Source of the DNA: Cellulomonas sp. JZ18
GTDB taxonomy: Bacteria; Actinomycetota; Actinomycetes; Actinomycetales; Cellulomonadaceae
Assembly: GCF_009720485.1 (NCBI RefSeq)
Contig: NZ_CP045245.1
Span: forward strand, 2,728,001 to 2,792,000
DNA length: 64,000 nucleotides
Direction of reading: 5' to 3'
Part shown: piece by piece, positions 8,372 to 17,024 of the stretch
How the letters are laid out: each line of letters opens with the position of its first letter
Position numbering within the stretch: the stretch's first letter is position 1
Made by a program: the position numbers and the translations under genes
Notes under the pieces: model-generated
The model's database searches: none
Told to the model about the DNA's origin: nothing
The model's input: only the letters and a program-made list of their open reading frames with translations

Positions 8372-9280
8372 GTGACCAGTCCCTACCCCACCGGCGACCA
8401 GCACGAGCTGCGGCTCGGCGACCAGGTCGCCGTCATCACGTCCGTCGGCGCGAGCATCCGCGAGTACCGCGTGGGTGACCGCGACGTCGTCCTGCCGTTC
8501 GCCGCCGAGTCCCTCGCCCCGGCCTTCTCCGGCGCGGTGCTGGCCCCGTGGCCCAACCGCGTCCGCGACGGCGTCTACGGCTACCGCGGGAAGACCTACC
8601 AGCTGCACCTGAGCGAGCCGCCGCGCGGCGTGGCGATCCACGGCCTCGTGGCGTGGGCGCGGTTCGACGCGGTCGAGCAGTCGGCCGAGGCGCTCACGCT
8701 GCGCCACGACCTCGTGCCGACCCCGGGCTACCCGTGGCCCGTGCGCGTCGAGGTGACGTACCGGCTCACCGAGCGCGGGCTCGACGTCACCACGGTCGCC
8801 ACGAACCTCGGCGAGGACGTCGCGCCGTACGGCGTCGGCTTCCACCCGTGGCTCTCCCCCGGCCCCGGCACCGTCGACGAGTGCACGCTCCAGGTCGACG
8901 CGGCGCGGCACGTCACGGTGGACAACCGCCTCCTGCCCACGGGCAGCGAGGCGGTCGCCGGCGTCTTCGACCTGCGCGAGCCGAAGCCGCTGGCGGGTGT
9001 CGTGCTGGACGACGCCTGGCTCGAGCCGATCCGCGACGCCGACGGCCTGTCGTGGATCCGCCTCACCGGCGCCGACGGCCGCACGGTCGCGATGTGGGCC
9101 GACGAGACCCTCCCCGCCTGGCAGGTGTGCACGGGCGACGGCCTGGAGGGCATCGAGCGCGGCGGCGTCGCCGCCGAGCCGATGTCCTGCATCGCCGACG
9201 CGTTCCGCACGTGCGACCTGCTCGTCGAGCTCGAGCCCGGCACGGCGCACGAGGCCCGCTGGGGCGTCGGGCTCGTCTGA
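8372..9280 (+). CDS. Aldose 1-epimerase family protein (GalM-like)
   Basis: 302 residues, GTG at 8372 only 4 bases after the Nudix stop. The family signatures are APWPNRVRDGVYGYRGK (substrate-contacting N-R), VAIHGLVAWARF (catalytic-type His), YGVGFHPWLSPG (second His) and AWQVCTGDGLEGIERGG near the C-terminus. It interconverts anomers of aldoses such as galactose or glucose. The N-terminus is somewhat shorter than E. coli GalM, as in the DUF4432/Apc-like actinobacterial group. Confidence 0.8.
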   Translation: MTSPYPTGDQHELRLGDQVAVITSVGASIREYRVGDRDVVLPFAAESLAPAFSGAVLAPWPNRVRDGVYGYRGKTYQLHLSEPPRGVAIHGLVAWARFDAVEQSAEALTLRHDLVPTPGYPWPVRVEVTYRLTERGLDVTTVATNLGEDVAPYGVGFHPWLSPGPGTVDECTLQVDAARHVTVDNRLLPTGSEAVAGVFDLREPKPLAGVVLDDAWLEPIRDADGLSWIRLTGADGRTVAMWADETLPAWQVCTGDGLEGIERGGVAAEPMSCIADAFRTCDLLVELEPGTAHEARWGVGLV

Positions 9281-9297
9281 CCCGACCCGGACGGACC

Positions 9298-9331
9298 GAG
9301 GGCCGGCGGTGCACCTGCACCGCCGGCCCTC
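9298..9331. terminator. 16-bp inverted repeat between convergent galM-like and M15 peptidase genes
   Basis: Arms 9298-9313 and 9316-9331 are exact reverse complements. The position between two converging genes suggests a bidirectional terminator. No long T-run, as is usual in high-GC actinobacteria. Confidence 0.75.
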
Positions 9332-9363
9332 GTCACGTCCGTCCCCGTCGGGGGGCGCAGGCG

Positions 9364-10233
9364 TCAGCCGTAGAACTCGCCGTCGGCCTTGACGCCCTTG
9401 ATGTACTCCCAGTGCCACGGCTCGTACGGGCCGGAGCCGCCGCGCTTCGCCCACGTGGGGTTCTCCCACCCGTACACGGGCGCGTTCTCGTTCATCCACG
9501 CGAACCGGGTGCTGTTGTTCTGCAGACCGCACAGGTCGACCGCCAGGCCCCAGCCGTGGTTGCTCTTGCCGGGCGTCGCCGCGAGGCCGCCCTTCTGCGC
9601 CTTGACGGCCCGCTGCTCCGCGAGCGTGCGGTAGCCGTCGGTGAGGCAGATGTCGGTGCCGAAGCGGGCGACGTACGCCTGGTTGAGGTCCGCGAGCGCG
9701 ACGGCCGCGTCGGCGCGGATCTGCGTCACGCCGTCCCACAGGGTGCACAGGTCCTCGGTGGACAGCTGGCCGTTCGCCCCCGTGGGGCGGGCCGTGCCGT
9801 CGCAGCCGGGCAGCGACGAGCGCTCGGCCGCGCGCGAGACGTCCAGCTGCGAGCGCAGTCGCACCGAGCCGTCGGCCGACATGAGCGAGGACGGCGGCAG
9901 GTCCGACAGCGGCAGCGCGGTGAGCGCGCTGACGGTGGTCGGGTAGTCCGGGTCGGCGGTGGGCCCGATGACGATCTCGCCCTCGGCGACGCTCTGCGAC
10001 ACCGGGACGACCACGGTCACGCCGACGAGCGCGGCGAGGACCCCGAGGCGGCCGACCACCGTCGTGGACCGGCGGCGGGCGGGCGACGCGTCGCCGTGCG
10101 CGGCCACCGGGAGGGCGTCGACCGGCGCCTGCGCGGCCGGCACCTCGACGCGGCGCGAACGGCTGCGGGAGGCCTCCTGCTCACGGAGGGAACGGCGGGT
10201 CCGGGTCGTCGGCTCCGCTGCGTGCGACCCCAC
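9364..10233 (-). CDS. M15-family D-alanyl-D-alanine carboxypeptidase (VanY-like), membrane-anchored
   Basis: 289 residues from a GTG at 10233 preceded by GGAGG; an upstream in-frame GTG at 10254 is the alternative. A basic N-terminus is followed by one membrane segment (VVGRLGVLAALVGVTVVVPV), so the catalytic part is extracytoplasmic. The zinc site is visible as SNHGWGLAVDLCG (H-x6-D) and EPWHWEY (second zinc His in HWE), with TDGYRTLAEQ before them. The role is trimming the terminal D-Ala from peptidoglycan stems. It stands alone, converging on the epimerase gene. Confidence 0.85.
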   Translation of the reverse strand: MGSHAAEPTTRTRRSLREQEASRSRSRRVEVPAAQAPVDALPVAAHGDASPARRRSTTVVGRLGVLAALVGVTVVVPVSQSVAEGEIVIGPTADPDYPTTVSALTALPLSDLPPSSLMSADGSVRLRSQLDVSRAAERSSLPGCDGTARPTGANGQLSTEDLCTLWDGVTQIRADAAVALADLNQAYVARFGTDICLTDGYRTLAEQRAVKAQKGGLAATPGKSNHGWGLAVDLCGLQNNSTRFAWMNENAPVYGWENPTWAKRGGSGPYEPWHWEYIKGVKADGEFYG

Positions 10234-10410
10234 GACACCTCCGTCCGTCCCCACCGTTCACCTGCACCTGGCTGTGCGGTCACGGAACCATAACGGCCCG
10301 TCGGCACGGCGTCCAAGGCCCCGATCCGGGGGCATGCCGACCCAGAACCGGACACAGCGGACGACACGCCGGACGACACGCCGGGCCCCACGGACGAAGG
10401 TCACACGCCC

Positions 10411-10453
10411 GGGTGCCGGCACCGCCCGCGGGTCGGGCGCGGTGCCGGCACCC
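10411..10453 (-). terminator. 14-bp inverted repeat after the CNNM gene pair
   Basis: Arms 10411-10424 and 10440-10453 are reverse complements around a 15-base loop. They lie 5 bases downstream of the stop of the second CNNM gene on the minus strand. Confidence 0.65.
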
Positions 10454-10457
10454 CGCG

Positions 10458-11501
10458 TCAGTGCAGCTGCCCGCGCTGCATCGCGTCGCGCACCTCGCCG
10501 ACGAGCTCCTCGAGGATGTCCTCGAGGAAGACCACGCCGACGGCCCGCCCGTCCGCGTCCACGCGCGCCAGGTGCGACCCCGAGCGCTGCATGGCGGCGA
10601 GCGCGGTCTCCACCTCGTCGTCCGGGGCGACGACGGCGAGGGTGCGCACCCGCCACGTCGGCACCGGCAGGGTGCGCGAGACGTCGTCCGCGTAGAGCAC
10701 GTCCTTGATGTGCAGGTAGCCCGTGGGCGTCCCCGCGGCGTCCGCGACGGGGAACCGGCTGAAGCCGGTCCGGGCGACGAGGTGCTCGATGTCGTCGGGC
10801 GTGCTGCCCTCGGTCACCGTCACGAGCTCGTCGACCGGCACCATCACCTCGGCGGCGGTGCGGTCGGAGAACTCGATGGCACCGGCCAGCAGGCCCTGCT
10901 CGTCGGCCAGCAGCCCCTCGGCCTGGGACCGCTCGACGATGTGCTGCACCTCCTCCGCGGTGAACGCGGAGGACACCTCGTCCTGCGGCTCGACGCGGAA
11001 GGCCCGCAGCACGTGGTTCGCCAGCCAGTTCAGCGTCGAGATCACCGGGCGCAGCACGCGGGCGACCCACACGAGCGCAGGGCCGAACACCAGCACGGCG
11101 CGGTCGGGGCCCGCCACGGCCAGGTTCTTCGGCACCATCTCGCCGAGCACCACGTGCAGGTAGACGACGACGAGCAGCGCGATGACGAACGCGATCGGGT
11201 GTGTGAGCGCGTCCGGCACGCCGAGGGCGTGCAGGGGGTCCTCGATGAGGTGCGCGATCGCGGGCTCGGCGACGAGGCCGAGGCTCGTGGAGCACACGGT
11301 GATGCCGAGCTGCGCGGCCGCGAGCATGAGGGACACGTGCTCCATGGCCCACAGCACGGTGACGGCGCGCTTGTCCCCCGCCTCGGCGAGCGGCTCGACC
11401 GACGAGCGCCGCGCCGACATGAGCGCGAACTCGGCACCGACGAAGAACGCGTTGGCCGCGAGCAGCACGACCGCGAGCAGGAGCGCCAGGGTGCTGTCCA
11501 T
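10458..11501 (-). CDS. CNNM/CorC-family membrane protein with CBS pair (downstream copy)
   Basis: 347 residues. The N-terminal CNNM domain has membrane segments (LALLLAVVLLAANAFFVGAE and others) and the G-E-M-V-P-K motif typical of the family. A tandem CBS pair follows (V-M-V-P-V-D; FSRFPVAD; GYLHIKDVL; GVVFLEDILEELVGE). The protein ends soon after the CBS pair and lacks the CorC_HlyC domain of the upstream paralogue. Family members are Mg2+/divalent-cation transporters or transport regulators at the plasma membrane. The ATG at 11501 overlaps the stop of the partner by one base (TGATG), so the two are translationally coupled. Confidence 0.85.
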   Translation of the reverse strand: MDSTLALLLAVVLLAANAFFVGAEFALMSARRSSVEPLAEAGDKRAVTVLWAMEHVSLMLAAAQLGITVCSTSLGLVAEPAIAHLIEDPLHALGVPDALTHPIAFVIALLVVVYLHVVLGEMVPKNLAVAGPDRAVLVFGPALVWVARVLRPVISTLNWLANHVLRAFRVEPQDEVSSAFTAEEVQHIVERSQAEGLLADEQGLLAGAIEFSDRTAAEVMVPVDELVTVTEGSTPDDIEHLVARTGFSRFPVADAAGTPTGYLHIKDVLYADDVSRTLPVPTWRVRTLAVVAPDDEVETALAAMQRSGSHLARVDADGRAVGVVFLEDILEELVGEVRDAMQRGQLH

Positions 11502-12820
11502 CAGGCCCCCGCCTCCTCGGTCGCGACGGCCTCGACGCGCACGCGCTCCACGCGCCGCCCGTCCATCCGCTCGACGTGCAGCCGCACGACGCCCTCCACG
11601 ACCTCGTCCCCCTCCACCGGGATGCGACCCAGCCGGGCCATGAGCAGGCCGCCGAGCGTCTCGTACGGGCCCTCGTCGGGCACGCGCAGCCCGGTCGCCT
11701 CGTGCAGCTCGTCCGGGCGCAGCACGCCCGGCAGCACCCACGCGCCGTCGGCGCGGCGCGCGAGCGTGCTGCGGGTGCGGTCGTGCTCGTCCGCGACCTC
11801 GCCGACGAGCTCCTCGACGACGTCCTCGAGCGTCACGACGCCCGACGTGCCGCCGTACTCGTCGACGACCACCGCCATCTGCAGGCCCTGGGCGCGCAGC
11901 TCGACGAGCAGCGGGCCGAGGCCCACGGTCTCGGGCACGCGCGGCGCCTCGACCATGAGCGCCGCCGCCGGCACCTCGGCGCGGCGGTCGTGCGGCACGG
12001 CCATCGCCTTGCGCAGGTGCACGAGACCGACGACGTCGTCCGCGGAGTCGCCGATGACGGGGAAGCGCGAGTGGCCCGTCTGCCGCGCCAAGGCCATGAC
12101 GTCGGCCGCCGTGTCGTCGTCCCGGCGGACCGCGACCATGCGGGTGCGGTCGGTCATGACGTCGACCGCCGTCAGGCGCGAGAAGTCGATGGAGTTGGTG
12201 AGCAGGGTCGCGGTCGACGCGTCGAGCGTCCCCTGCTCCGCCGAGCGACGCACGAGGGAGGCCAGCTCGGCGGGCGACCGCGCCCCCGACAGCTCCTCGC
12301 GCGGCTCGACGCCGACCCGGCGCAGCAGCGCGTTGGCCGTCCCGTTCGTCAGGGCGATGACGGCGCGCAGCGCGGTCGTGAACCCGACCTGCAGCGGCGC
12401 GACGAGGCGGGCGGTGCCGAGCGGGCTCGCGATGGCGAAGTTCTTCGGCACCAGCTCGCCGAACAGCATGGAGAACCCGTTGACGAGGAGGATCGCGAGC
12501 GCACCCGCGACGGCTCCCGCGACGGCGCGGTCGAGGCCCGAGGACTCGAGCGGCGCCCCCAGCAGGCGCACGACCGCCGGCTGCGTCGTGTAGCCCAGCA
12601 GGACGGTGGTGAGCGTGATGCCGACCTGCGCACCGGACAGCTGGGTCGACAGGCGTCGCAGCGCCCGCACGACCGCGCGGCCCCGCGCGTCGTCCTGCCC
12701 CTCCTGCTGCTCGACCAGGTTGGGGTCGAGCGTGACGAGCGCGAACTCCGCCGCGACGAAGACCGCGGTGCCGACCGTGAGCAGGACGCCCAGGCCGACG
12801 AGCAGCCAGTCGGTCAGCAC
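11501..12820 (-). CDS. CNNM/CorC-family membrane protein with CBS pair and CorC_HlyC domain
   Basis: 439 residues from the GTG at 12820, chosen because it places the start right before the first membrane segment (LTDWLLVGLGVLLTVG); an upstream GTG at 12871 would add 17 basic, disordered residues. Order: CNNM domain with FGELVPKNFAI, CBS pair (DVMTDRTRMVAV, HSRFPVIGD, GVVTLEDVVEELVGE), then a CorC_HlyC domain (LRPDELHEATGLRVPDEGPY). Probable divalent-cation (Mg/Co) efflux or homeostasis. It is the first gene of the two-gene operon. Confidence 0.85.
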   Translation of the reverse strand: MLTDWLLVGLGVLLTVGTAVFVAAEFALVTLDPNLVEQQEGQDDARGRAVVRALRRLSTQLSGAQVGITLTTVLLGYTTQPAVVRLLGAPLESSGLDRAVAGAVAGALAILLVNGFSMLFGELVPKNFAIASPLGTARLVAPLQVGFTTALRAVIALTNGTANALLRRVGVEPREELSGARSPAELASLVRRSAEQGTLDASTATLLTNSIDFSRLTAVDVMTDRTRMVAVRRDDDTAADVMALARQTGHSRFPVIGDSADDVVGLVHLRKAMAVPHDRRAEVPAAALMVEAPRVPETVGLGPLLVELRAQGLQMAVVVDEYGGTSGVVTLEDVVEELVGEVADEHDRTRSTLARRADGAWVLPGVLRPDELHEATGLRVPDEGPYETLGGLLMARLGRIPVEGDEVVEGVVRLHVERMDGRRVERVRVEAVATEEAGA

Positions 12821-13121
12821 GGGCACCCCCGCAGGGGTGCGGGTCCCGGCGGCGCGGCCGGGACGGGGCACCGGGTGGCGGTGCCGGGGCCGCGCAGGTA
12901 CGCGCGCGGCGGGGCGGGGGTGGCCGGCACGGTCGCGTCCCGCCCCCGACCCCGGGACGGGGTCGTCCGCGGTGCCCGGGGACGACCCGGGGCGGTGCGG
13001 GGTGGGGGGTGACGCGACGCCGGCAGCGACTTGAGCTGCTCATGGTGGCGACCATCCTACGGACGCGCCGCGCGTGCCGTCCCGCGGGGAAGGGCGCGCA
13101 CGCGTGTGCCACCCTGACCCC

Positions 13122-13874
13122 ATGGTGAACAGCGGGCAGCAGCCGGGCGCCACGACGGTCCTCGTGGTGGAGGACGAGCCGGCGATCGCGCAGGCCATCG
13201 TGCACCGCCTGTCGGCCGAGGGCTGGCACGTGGAGTCGGTGGGCGACGGCTTCGCCGGTGTGTCCGCGGCCGCGCGGCTGCAGCCCGACGTCGTCGTGCT
13301 CGACGTCATGCTCCCCGGGATCGACGGGCTGGAGGTCTGCCGCCGCATCCAGGCCGAGCGGCCGGTCCCGGTGCTCATGCTCACCGCGCGCGACGACGAG
13401 ACGGACATGCTCGTCGGTCTCGGCGTCGGCGCGGACGACTACATGACGAAGCCCTTCTCGATGCGCGAGCTCGTGGCCCGCACCAAGGTGCTGCTGCGGC
13501 GCACCGAGCGGGCCGCCCGCGCCGCCGAGCTCGCGGCGGCGCAGCAGCCCGACCCGCCGCTCGTCGCGGGCGACGTGACCATCGACCGCGCGCAGCGGCG
13601 CGTGCTGCGCGCGGACCGCGAGGTCCACCTGACGCCGACGGAGTTCGACCTGCTGCTGACCCTCGCGCAGACCCCGCGCACCGTGCTCACGCGCGAGAAG
13701 CTCCTGGCCGACGTCTGGGACTGGGTGGACGCGAGCGGCACGCGCACGGTCGACTCCCACGTGAAGGCGCTGCGGCGCAAGCTCGGCGCGGACCTCATCC
13801 GCACGGTGCACGGGGTCGGGTACGCGTTCGAGCCCGCCGGCGACGACGCGGCCGACGGGCCGCCGGACGCGTGA
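13122..13874 (+). CDS. OmpR/PhoB-family response regulator
   Basis: 250 residues from ATG 13122; the GTG at 13125 is a close alternative. The receiver domain carries the acidic pair VEDE, the phospho-acceptor Asp in VVLDVMLPG, the conserved Thr in LTARD and the Lys in MTKPF. The C-terminal winged helix has LTPTEFDLLLTLAQ and VDSHVKALRRKLG. It overlaps the histidine kinase gene (GTGA) and heads an operon with an ABC transporter. Confidence 0.92.
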   Translation: MVNSGQQPGATTVLVVEDEPAIAQAIVHRLSAEGWHVESVGDGFAGVSAAARLQPDVVVLDVMLPGIDGLEVCRRIQAERPVPVLMLTARDDETDMLVGLGVGADDYMTKPFSMRELVARTKVLLRRTERAARAAELAAAQQPDPPLVAGDVTIDRAQRRVLRADREVHLTPTEFDLLLTLAQTPRTVLTREKLLADVWDWVDASGTRTVDSHVKALRRKLGADLIRTVHGVGYAFEPAGDDAADGPPDA

Positions 13875-14986
13875 GCGGGCCGACGGGCCCCGAGGCGCGC
13901 CACGCCCGCGACGGCGCGCGGGGCTGGCAGCTGCCCGACGTGCGCCCGCTCGACCGCCTGCGCAGCATCAAGATCAAGCTCGGCGTGCTCGTCGCCGCCA
14001 CCGTGACGCTCGCCGCGCTCATCATCTGGATCGGCTACCGCCAGGCCCTCGGCCCCAGCCGGACGCTGCCGATCGCGATCGTCCTCTCCCTCGCCCTCAC
14101 CCAGCTGCTCGCGCGGGGCATGACGTCCCCGCTGCGCGAGATGACGGCGGCGGCCCGCGCGATGGCCGCGGGCGACTACAGCCGCCGGGTGCGGTCGACC
14201 AGCCGGGACGAGGTGGGCCAGCTCGCCGACGCGTTCAACACGATGGCGGACGACCTGCAGCAGCTCGACACGTTCCGGCGCGAGCTCGTCGCGAACGTCT
14301 CGCACGAGCTGCGCACGCCCGTCACGGCGCTGCAGGCCCAGCTGGAGAACATGGTCGACGGCGTGAGCGAGCCCGACCCGGCGACGCTGCAGACCGCGCT
14401 CGCGCAGACGGAGCGGCTGTCCCGGCTGGTGTCGTCGCTGCTCGACCTGTCCCGGGTCGAGGCGGGGGCGGTGCCCCTGCGGGTGGAGGAGGTCGAGCTC
14501 GCCCAGCTGCTGGGGCAGGCCGCGGACGAGGCGAGCCTCGTCGGTGCGCAGAAGTCGCTGACCTTCGCGGTCGACGTCGACCCGCCGGACCTCACGGTGC
14601 CGGCCGACCCCGAGCGCCTGCACCAGGTCGTCGCCAACCTGCTGCACAACGCGGCGCGCCACTCCCCGCCGGGCGACGAGATCCGCATCGAGGCGAGCCG
14701 GGTCGGCTCCGACGTGCGGATCGACGTGGTCGACCACGGCCCGGGCATCGCGCGCGACCAGCGCGCGCACGTCTTCGAGCGGTTCGTGCGCGGCAACACG
14801 CCGGCCCGGACGGGCCAGGGCTCGACCGGCGGGACCGGGCTGGGGCTGTCCATCGTGCGGTGGGCGGTCGAGCTGCACGGCGGGCACGTCGAGGTCGCCG
14901 ACACCGCGACCGGCTGCACGATGCGCGTGACGCTGCCGTCGGGCCGCGACCGGCGCACCCTGCCCCGGCCGGGGGCACGCCGCTAG
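13871..14986 (+). CDS. Sensor histidine kinase with HAMP domain
   Basis: 371 residues. Two closely spaced membrane segments (about residues 35-56 and 65-82) leave almost no external loop, so sensing is probably within the membrane. A HAMP domain follows, then HisKA with the phospho-His in VSHELRTPVTALQ and an ATPase domain with N (LLHNAARHS), G1 (DHGPGI), F and G2 (GGTGLGLSIV) boxes. It overlaps the response regulator and precedes the ABC ATPase by 9 bases. This arrangement is typical of intramembrane-sensing kinases that control, or sense through, a linked ABC transporter. Confidence 0.92.
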   Translation: MSGPTGPEARHARDGARGWQLPDVRPLDRLRSIKIKLGVLVAATVTLAALIIWIGYRQALGPSRTLPIAIVLSLALTQLLARGMTSPLREMTAAARAMAAGDYSRRVRSTSRDEVGQLADAFNTMADDLQQLDTFRRELVANVSHELRTPVTALQAQLENMVDGVSEPDPATLQTALAQTERLSRLVSSLLDLSRVEAGAVPLRVEEVELAQLLGQAADEASLVGAQKSLTFAVDVDPPDLTVPADPERLHQVVANLLHNAARHSPPGDEIRIEASRVGSDVRIDVVDHGPGIARDQRAHVFERFVRGNTPARTGQGSTGGTGLGLSIVRWAVELHGGHVEVADTATGCTMRVTLPSGRDRRTLPRPGARR

Positions 14987-14995
14987 GGTCGGCGC

Positions 14996-15969
14996 ATGAG
15001 CCACGCCGCCCCCGCCGGGTCTGCGGACGACCGGACGGTGCGCCTGCGCCACCTCACGAAGCACTTCGGCCAGGTGCGCGCCGTCGAGGACCTGACGATC
15101 GACGTGCTGCCCGGCCGCGTCACCGGCTTCCTCGGGCCGAACGGCGCCGGCAAGACGACGACCCTGCGCATGCTGCTCGGCCTGGTCCGCCCCACGTCCG
15201 GCACGGCGACGATCGGCGAGGTCCCGTACCGGCGGCTGCGCCGGCCGGCCACGGTCGTGGGCGCCGCCCTCGAGGCCAGCAGCTTCCACCCCGGGCGCAC
15301 GGGTCTGGACCACCTGCGGGTGTACGCGCCGCAGGCGGGCGTCGGCGACGCCCGTGCGCGTGAGGTGCTCGACCTGGTCGGCCTCTCGGGGCCGCCGACC
15401 GGCGCGTCGGCGGGTACTCCCTCGGCATGCGGCAGCGGCTCGCGCTCGCCACGACCCTCCTCGGGGACCCGCCGGTCCTCCTGCTGGACGAGCCCGCCAA
15501 CGGGCTGGACCCGGAGGGCATCGCGTGGCTGCGCGGCTTCCTGCGCGCGCTCGCGGCCGAGGGCCGGACCGTGCTCGTGTCCTCGCACGTGCTCTCGGAG
15601 GTGCAGCAGACCGTGGACGACGTCGTCGTCATCGCCCGCGGCCGCCTGGTGCACGCCTCGTCGCTCGCCGACCTCGCCCGCCTGGCGCGCCCGCGCGTGC
15701 GCGCGACGTCCCCCGACGGCGCCCGCCTCGCGGACCTGGTGGTGCGCGCGGGCTGGTCGACGGCCGCACCGACCGCGACGACCGCCGGACCGCTCACGGT
15801 CGAGGTGCACGACGTCACGCCCGCGGAGGTCGGTGCCGCGGCGTTCGCGGCGGGCGTGGAGCTGCACGAGCTCGCGGCCGTCGGCGCGGGGCTCGAGCAG
15901 CTCTTCCTCGACCTCGTCGAGCAGCCGCCCGCCGCGGCCGGCGCCCCGGCGACGGGGCGGGCCGCCTGA
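14996..15969 (+). CDS. ABC transporter ATP-binding protein, split by an apparent 1-base frameshift
   Basis: The first 130 or so codons (LRHLTKHFGQVRAVEDL; Walker A GPNGAGKTTT) are in the frame of the ATG at 14996. The rest (GYSLGMRQRLALATTLLG, Walker B VLLLDEPANGLDPEG, switch His in VSSHVLSE) continues in another frame to the TGA at 15967. Restoring one base in the GGGG run at 15388-15391 gives a continuous ABC ATPase reading LSG-AADRRVGGYSLG. The second part stays well conserved and its stop overlaps the permease ATG (TGATG), so a sequencing or assembly error is more likely than a real pseudogene. It pairs with the permease downstream. Confidence 0.85.
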
Positions 15970-16790
15970 TGGGGGCGGCGCTGCGGACCGAGTACCGCAA
16001 GCTCGTCACGACCCGCCTGTGGTGGGTGCTGCTGCTCGTCATGGTGGTCTACATGGCGTTCCTCTCGGCCGTCATGGCGTGGGCCGTGTCCCAGGGCGCC
16101 GGGACCGGTCCGGCGGTGCCGGGCGGGCCCGGCGGTGCCGAGGGCGGCCTCGACCCGTCCGGCGTCGTGCGCACCGTGTACACGATCGCGGTCACGTTCG
16201 GGTACGCGTTCCCGCTGGTCGTCGGCACGCTGGCGGTGACCACCGAGTTCCGGCACCGCACCGTCACGCCCACGTTCCTGCTCGAGCCGCGCCGCGACGT
16301 CGTCCTCGTCGCCAAGCTCGTGGTCGGCGCGGCCGCGGGCGTGCTGTTCGGCGTGGTGGGCACGGCGGCGTCCGCCGGGACGGGCGCGCTCGTGCTGGGG
16401 CTGCTCGGCGAGCCCACCGGTCTCGACGACGCCGGCACGTGGGGCACGCTCGCGCTGTCGGCGCTCGCGCTGGCGGTCTGGGCCGTCGTCGGGGTCGCCC
16501 TGGGCACCGTGCTGACCAACCAGGTCGCCGCGGTCGTCGTCATCCTCGCGTTCACGCAGTTCCTCGAGCCCGTGCTGCGCGTGGTGCTCGGGCTCACGAG
16601 CTGGGGGCAGGACGTCGCGCGCTACCTGCCGGGCGCCGCGGGCGAGGCGATCTCGGGCGGCAGCTTCTACTCGGAGGCCGCGGGCGTGCCCCTGCTGCCG
16701 GCGTGGCAGGGGCTGCTCGTGCTGCTCGGCTACGCGGTCGTCCTGGCGGCGCTCGGACGCCTGACGACGCTGCGCCGCGACGTCGGCTGA
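15969..16790 (+). CDS. ABC-2-type transporter permease
   Basis: 273 residues, ATG at 15969 overlapping the stop of the ATPase gene. The hydrophobic profile shows about six membrane segments, starting with WWVLLLVMVVYMAFLS after a cytosolic LRTEYRKLVTTR lead. TEFRHRTVTPTFLLEPRR between segments 2 and 3 is typical of ABC-2 permeases of the NatB/YhgE-like type. It likely forms an exporter with the preceding ATPase and is likely controlled by the upstream two-component pair. Substrate unknown (antibiotic, lipid or peptide export are all possible). Confidence 0.85.
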   Translation: MGAALRTEYRKLVTTRLWWVLLLVMVVYMAFLSAVMAWAVSQGAGTGPAVPGGPGGAEGGLDPSGVVRTVYTIAVTFGYAFPLVVGTLAVTTEFRHRTVTPTFLLEPRRDVVLVAKLVVGAAAGVLFGVVGTAASAGTGALVLGLLGEPTGLDDAGTWGTLALSALALAVWAVVGVALGTVLTNQVAAVVVILAFTQFLEPVLRVVLGLTSWGQDVARYLPGAAGEAISGGSFYSEAAGVPLLPAWQGLLVLLGYAVVLAALGRLTTLRRDVG

Positions 16791-16823
16791 CGACGCTCGC
16801 CGGACCGCTCCTGGTGCGTCTCC

Positions 16824-16864
16824 GACCGGGTCTTTGGTCCCCAGGGACCGGCGCTTTCCCGGTC
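16824..16864 (+). terminator. Nested hairpin after the ABC permease
   Basis: Outer arms 16824-16830 and 16858-16864 enclose an inner inverted repeat (16836-16841 with 16844-16849). It lies 34 bases after the permease stop and before the kgd promoter region. Confidence 0.5.
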
Positions 16865-17024
16865 GTTGACCGCCGCCCGGCAGCCGGGTGAAGAGGTCGC
16901 GCAGATCCCCTCGGACGGGCCTCGCCGGCTCGGTCGCCGGTGCCGGGAGCACGTAGTGTTGTCGTCAACAGAACTGGCGACGGCGCGGTCCCGGTACCGC
17001 GCACCGGAAGTGGGCGATCCCAGC

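Noticed and set aside
1..9300. A complete lanthipeptide or lasso-peptide cluster
   Set aside because: The exporter type would fit, but there is no precursor peptide, lanthionine synthetase, B/C/E protein or cyclodehydratase in the window.
10458..13811. 1117-codon minus-strand frame joining the CNNM gene to sequence opposite the response regulator
   Set aside because: Only the first-listed 347 C-terminal codons are a real protein; the rest is antisense to the response regulator and out of frame with the partner CNNM gene.
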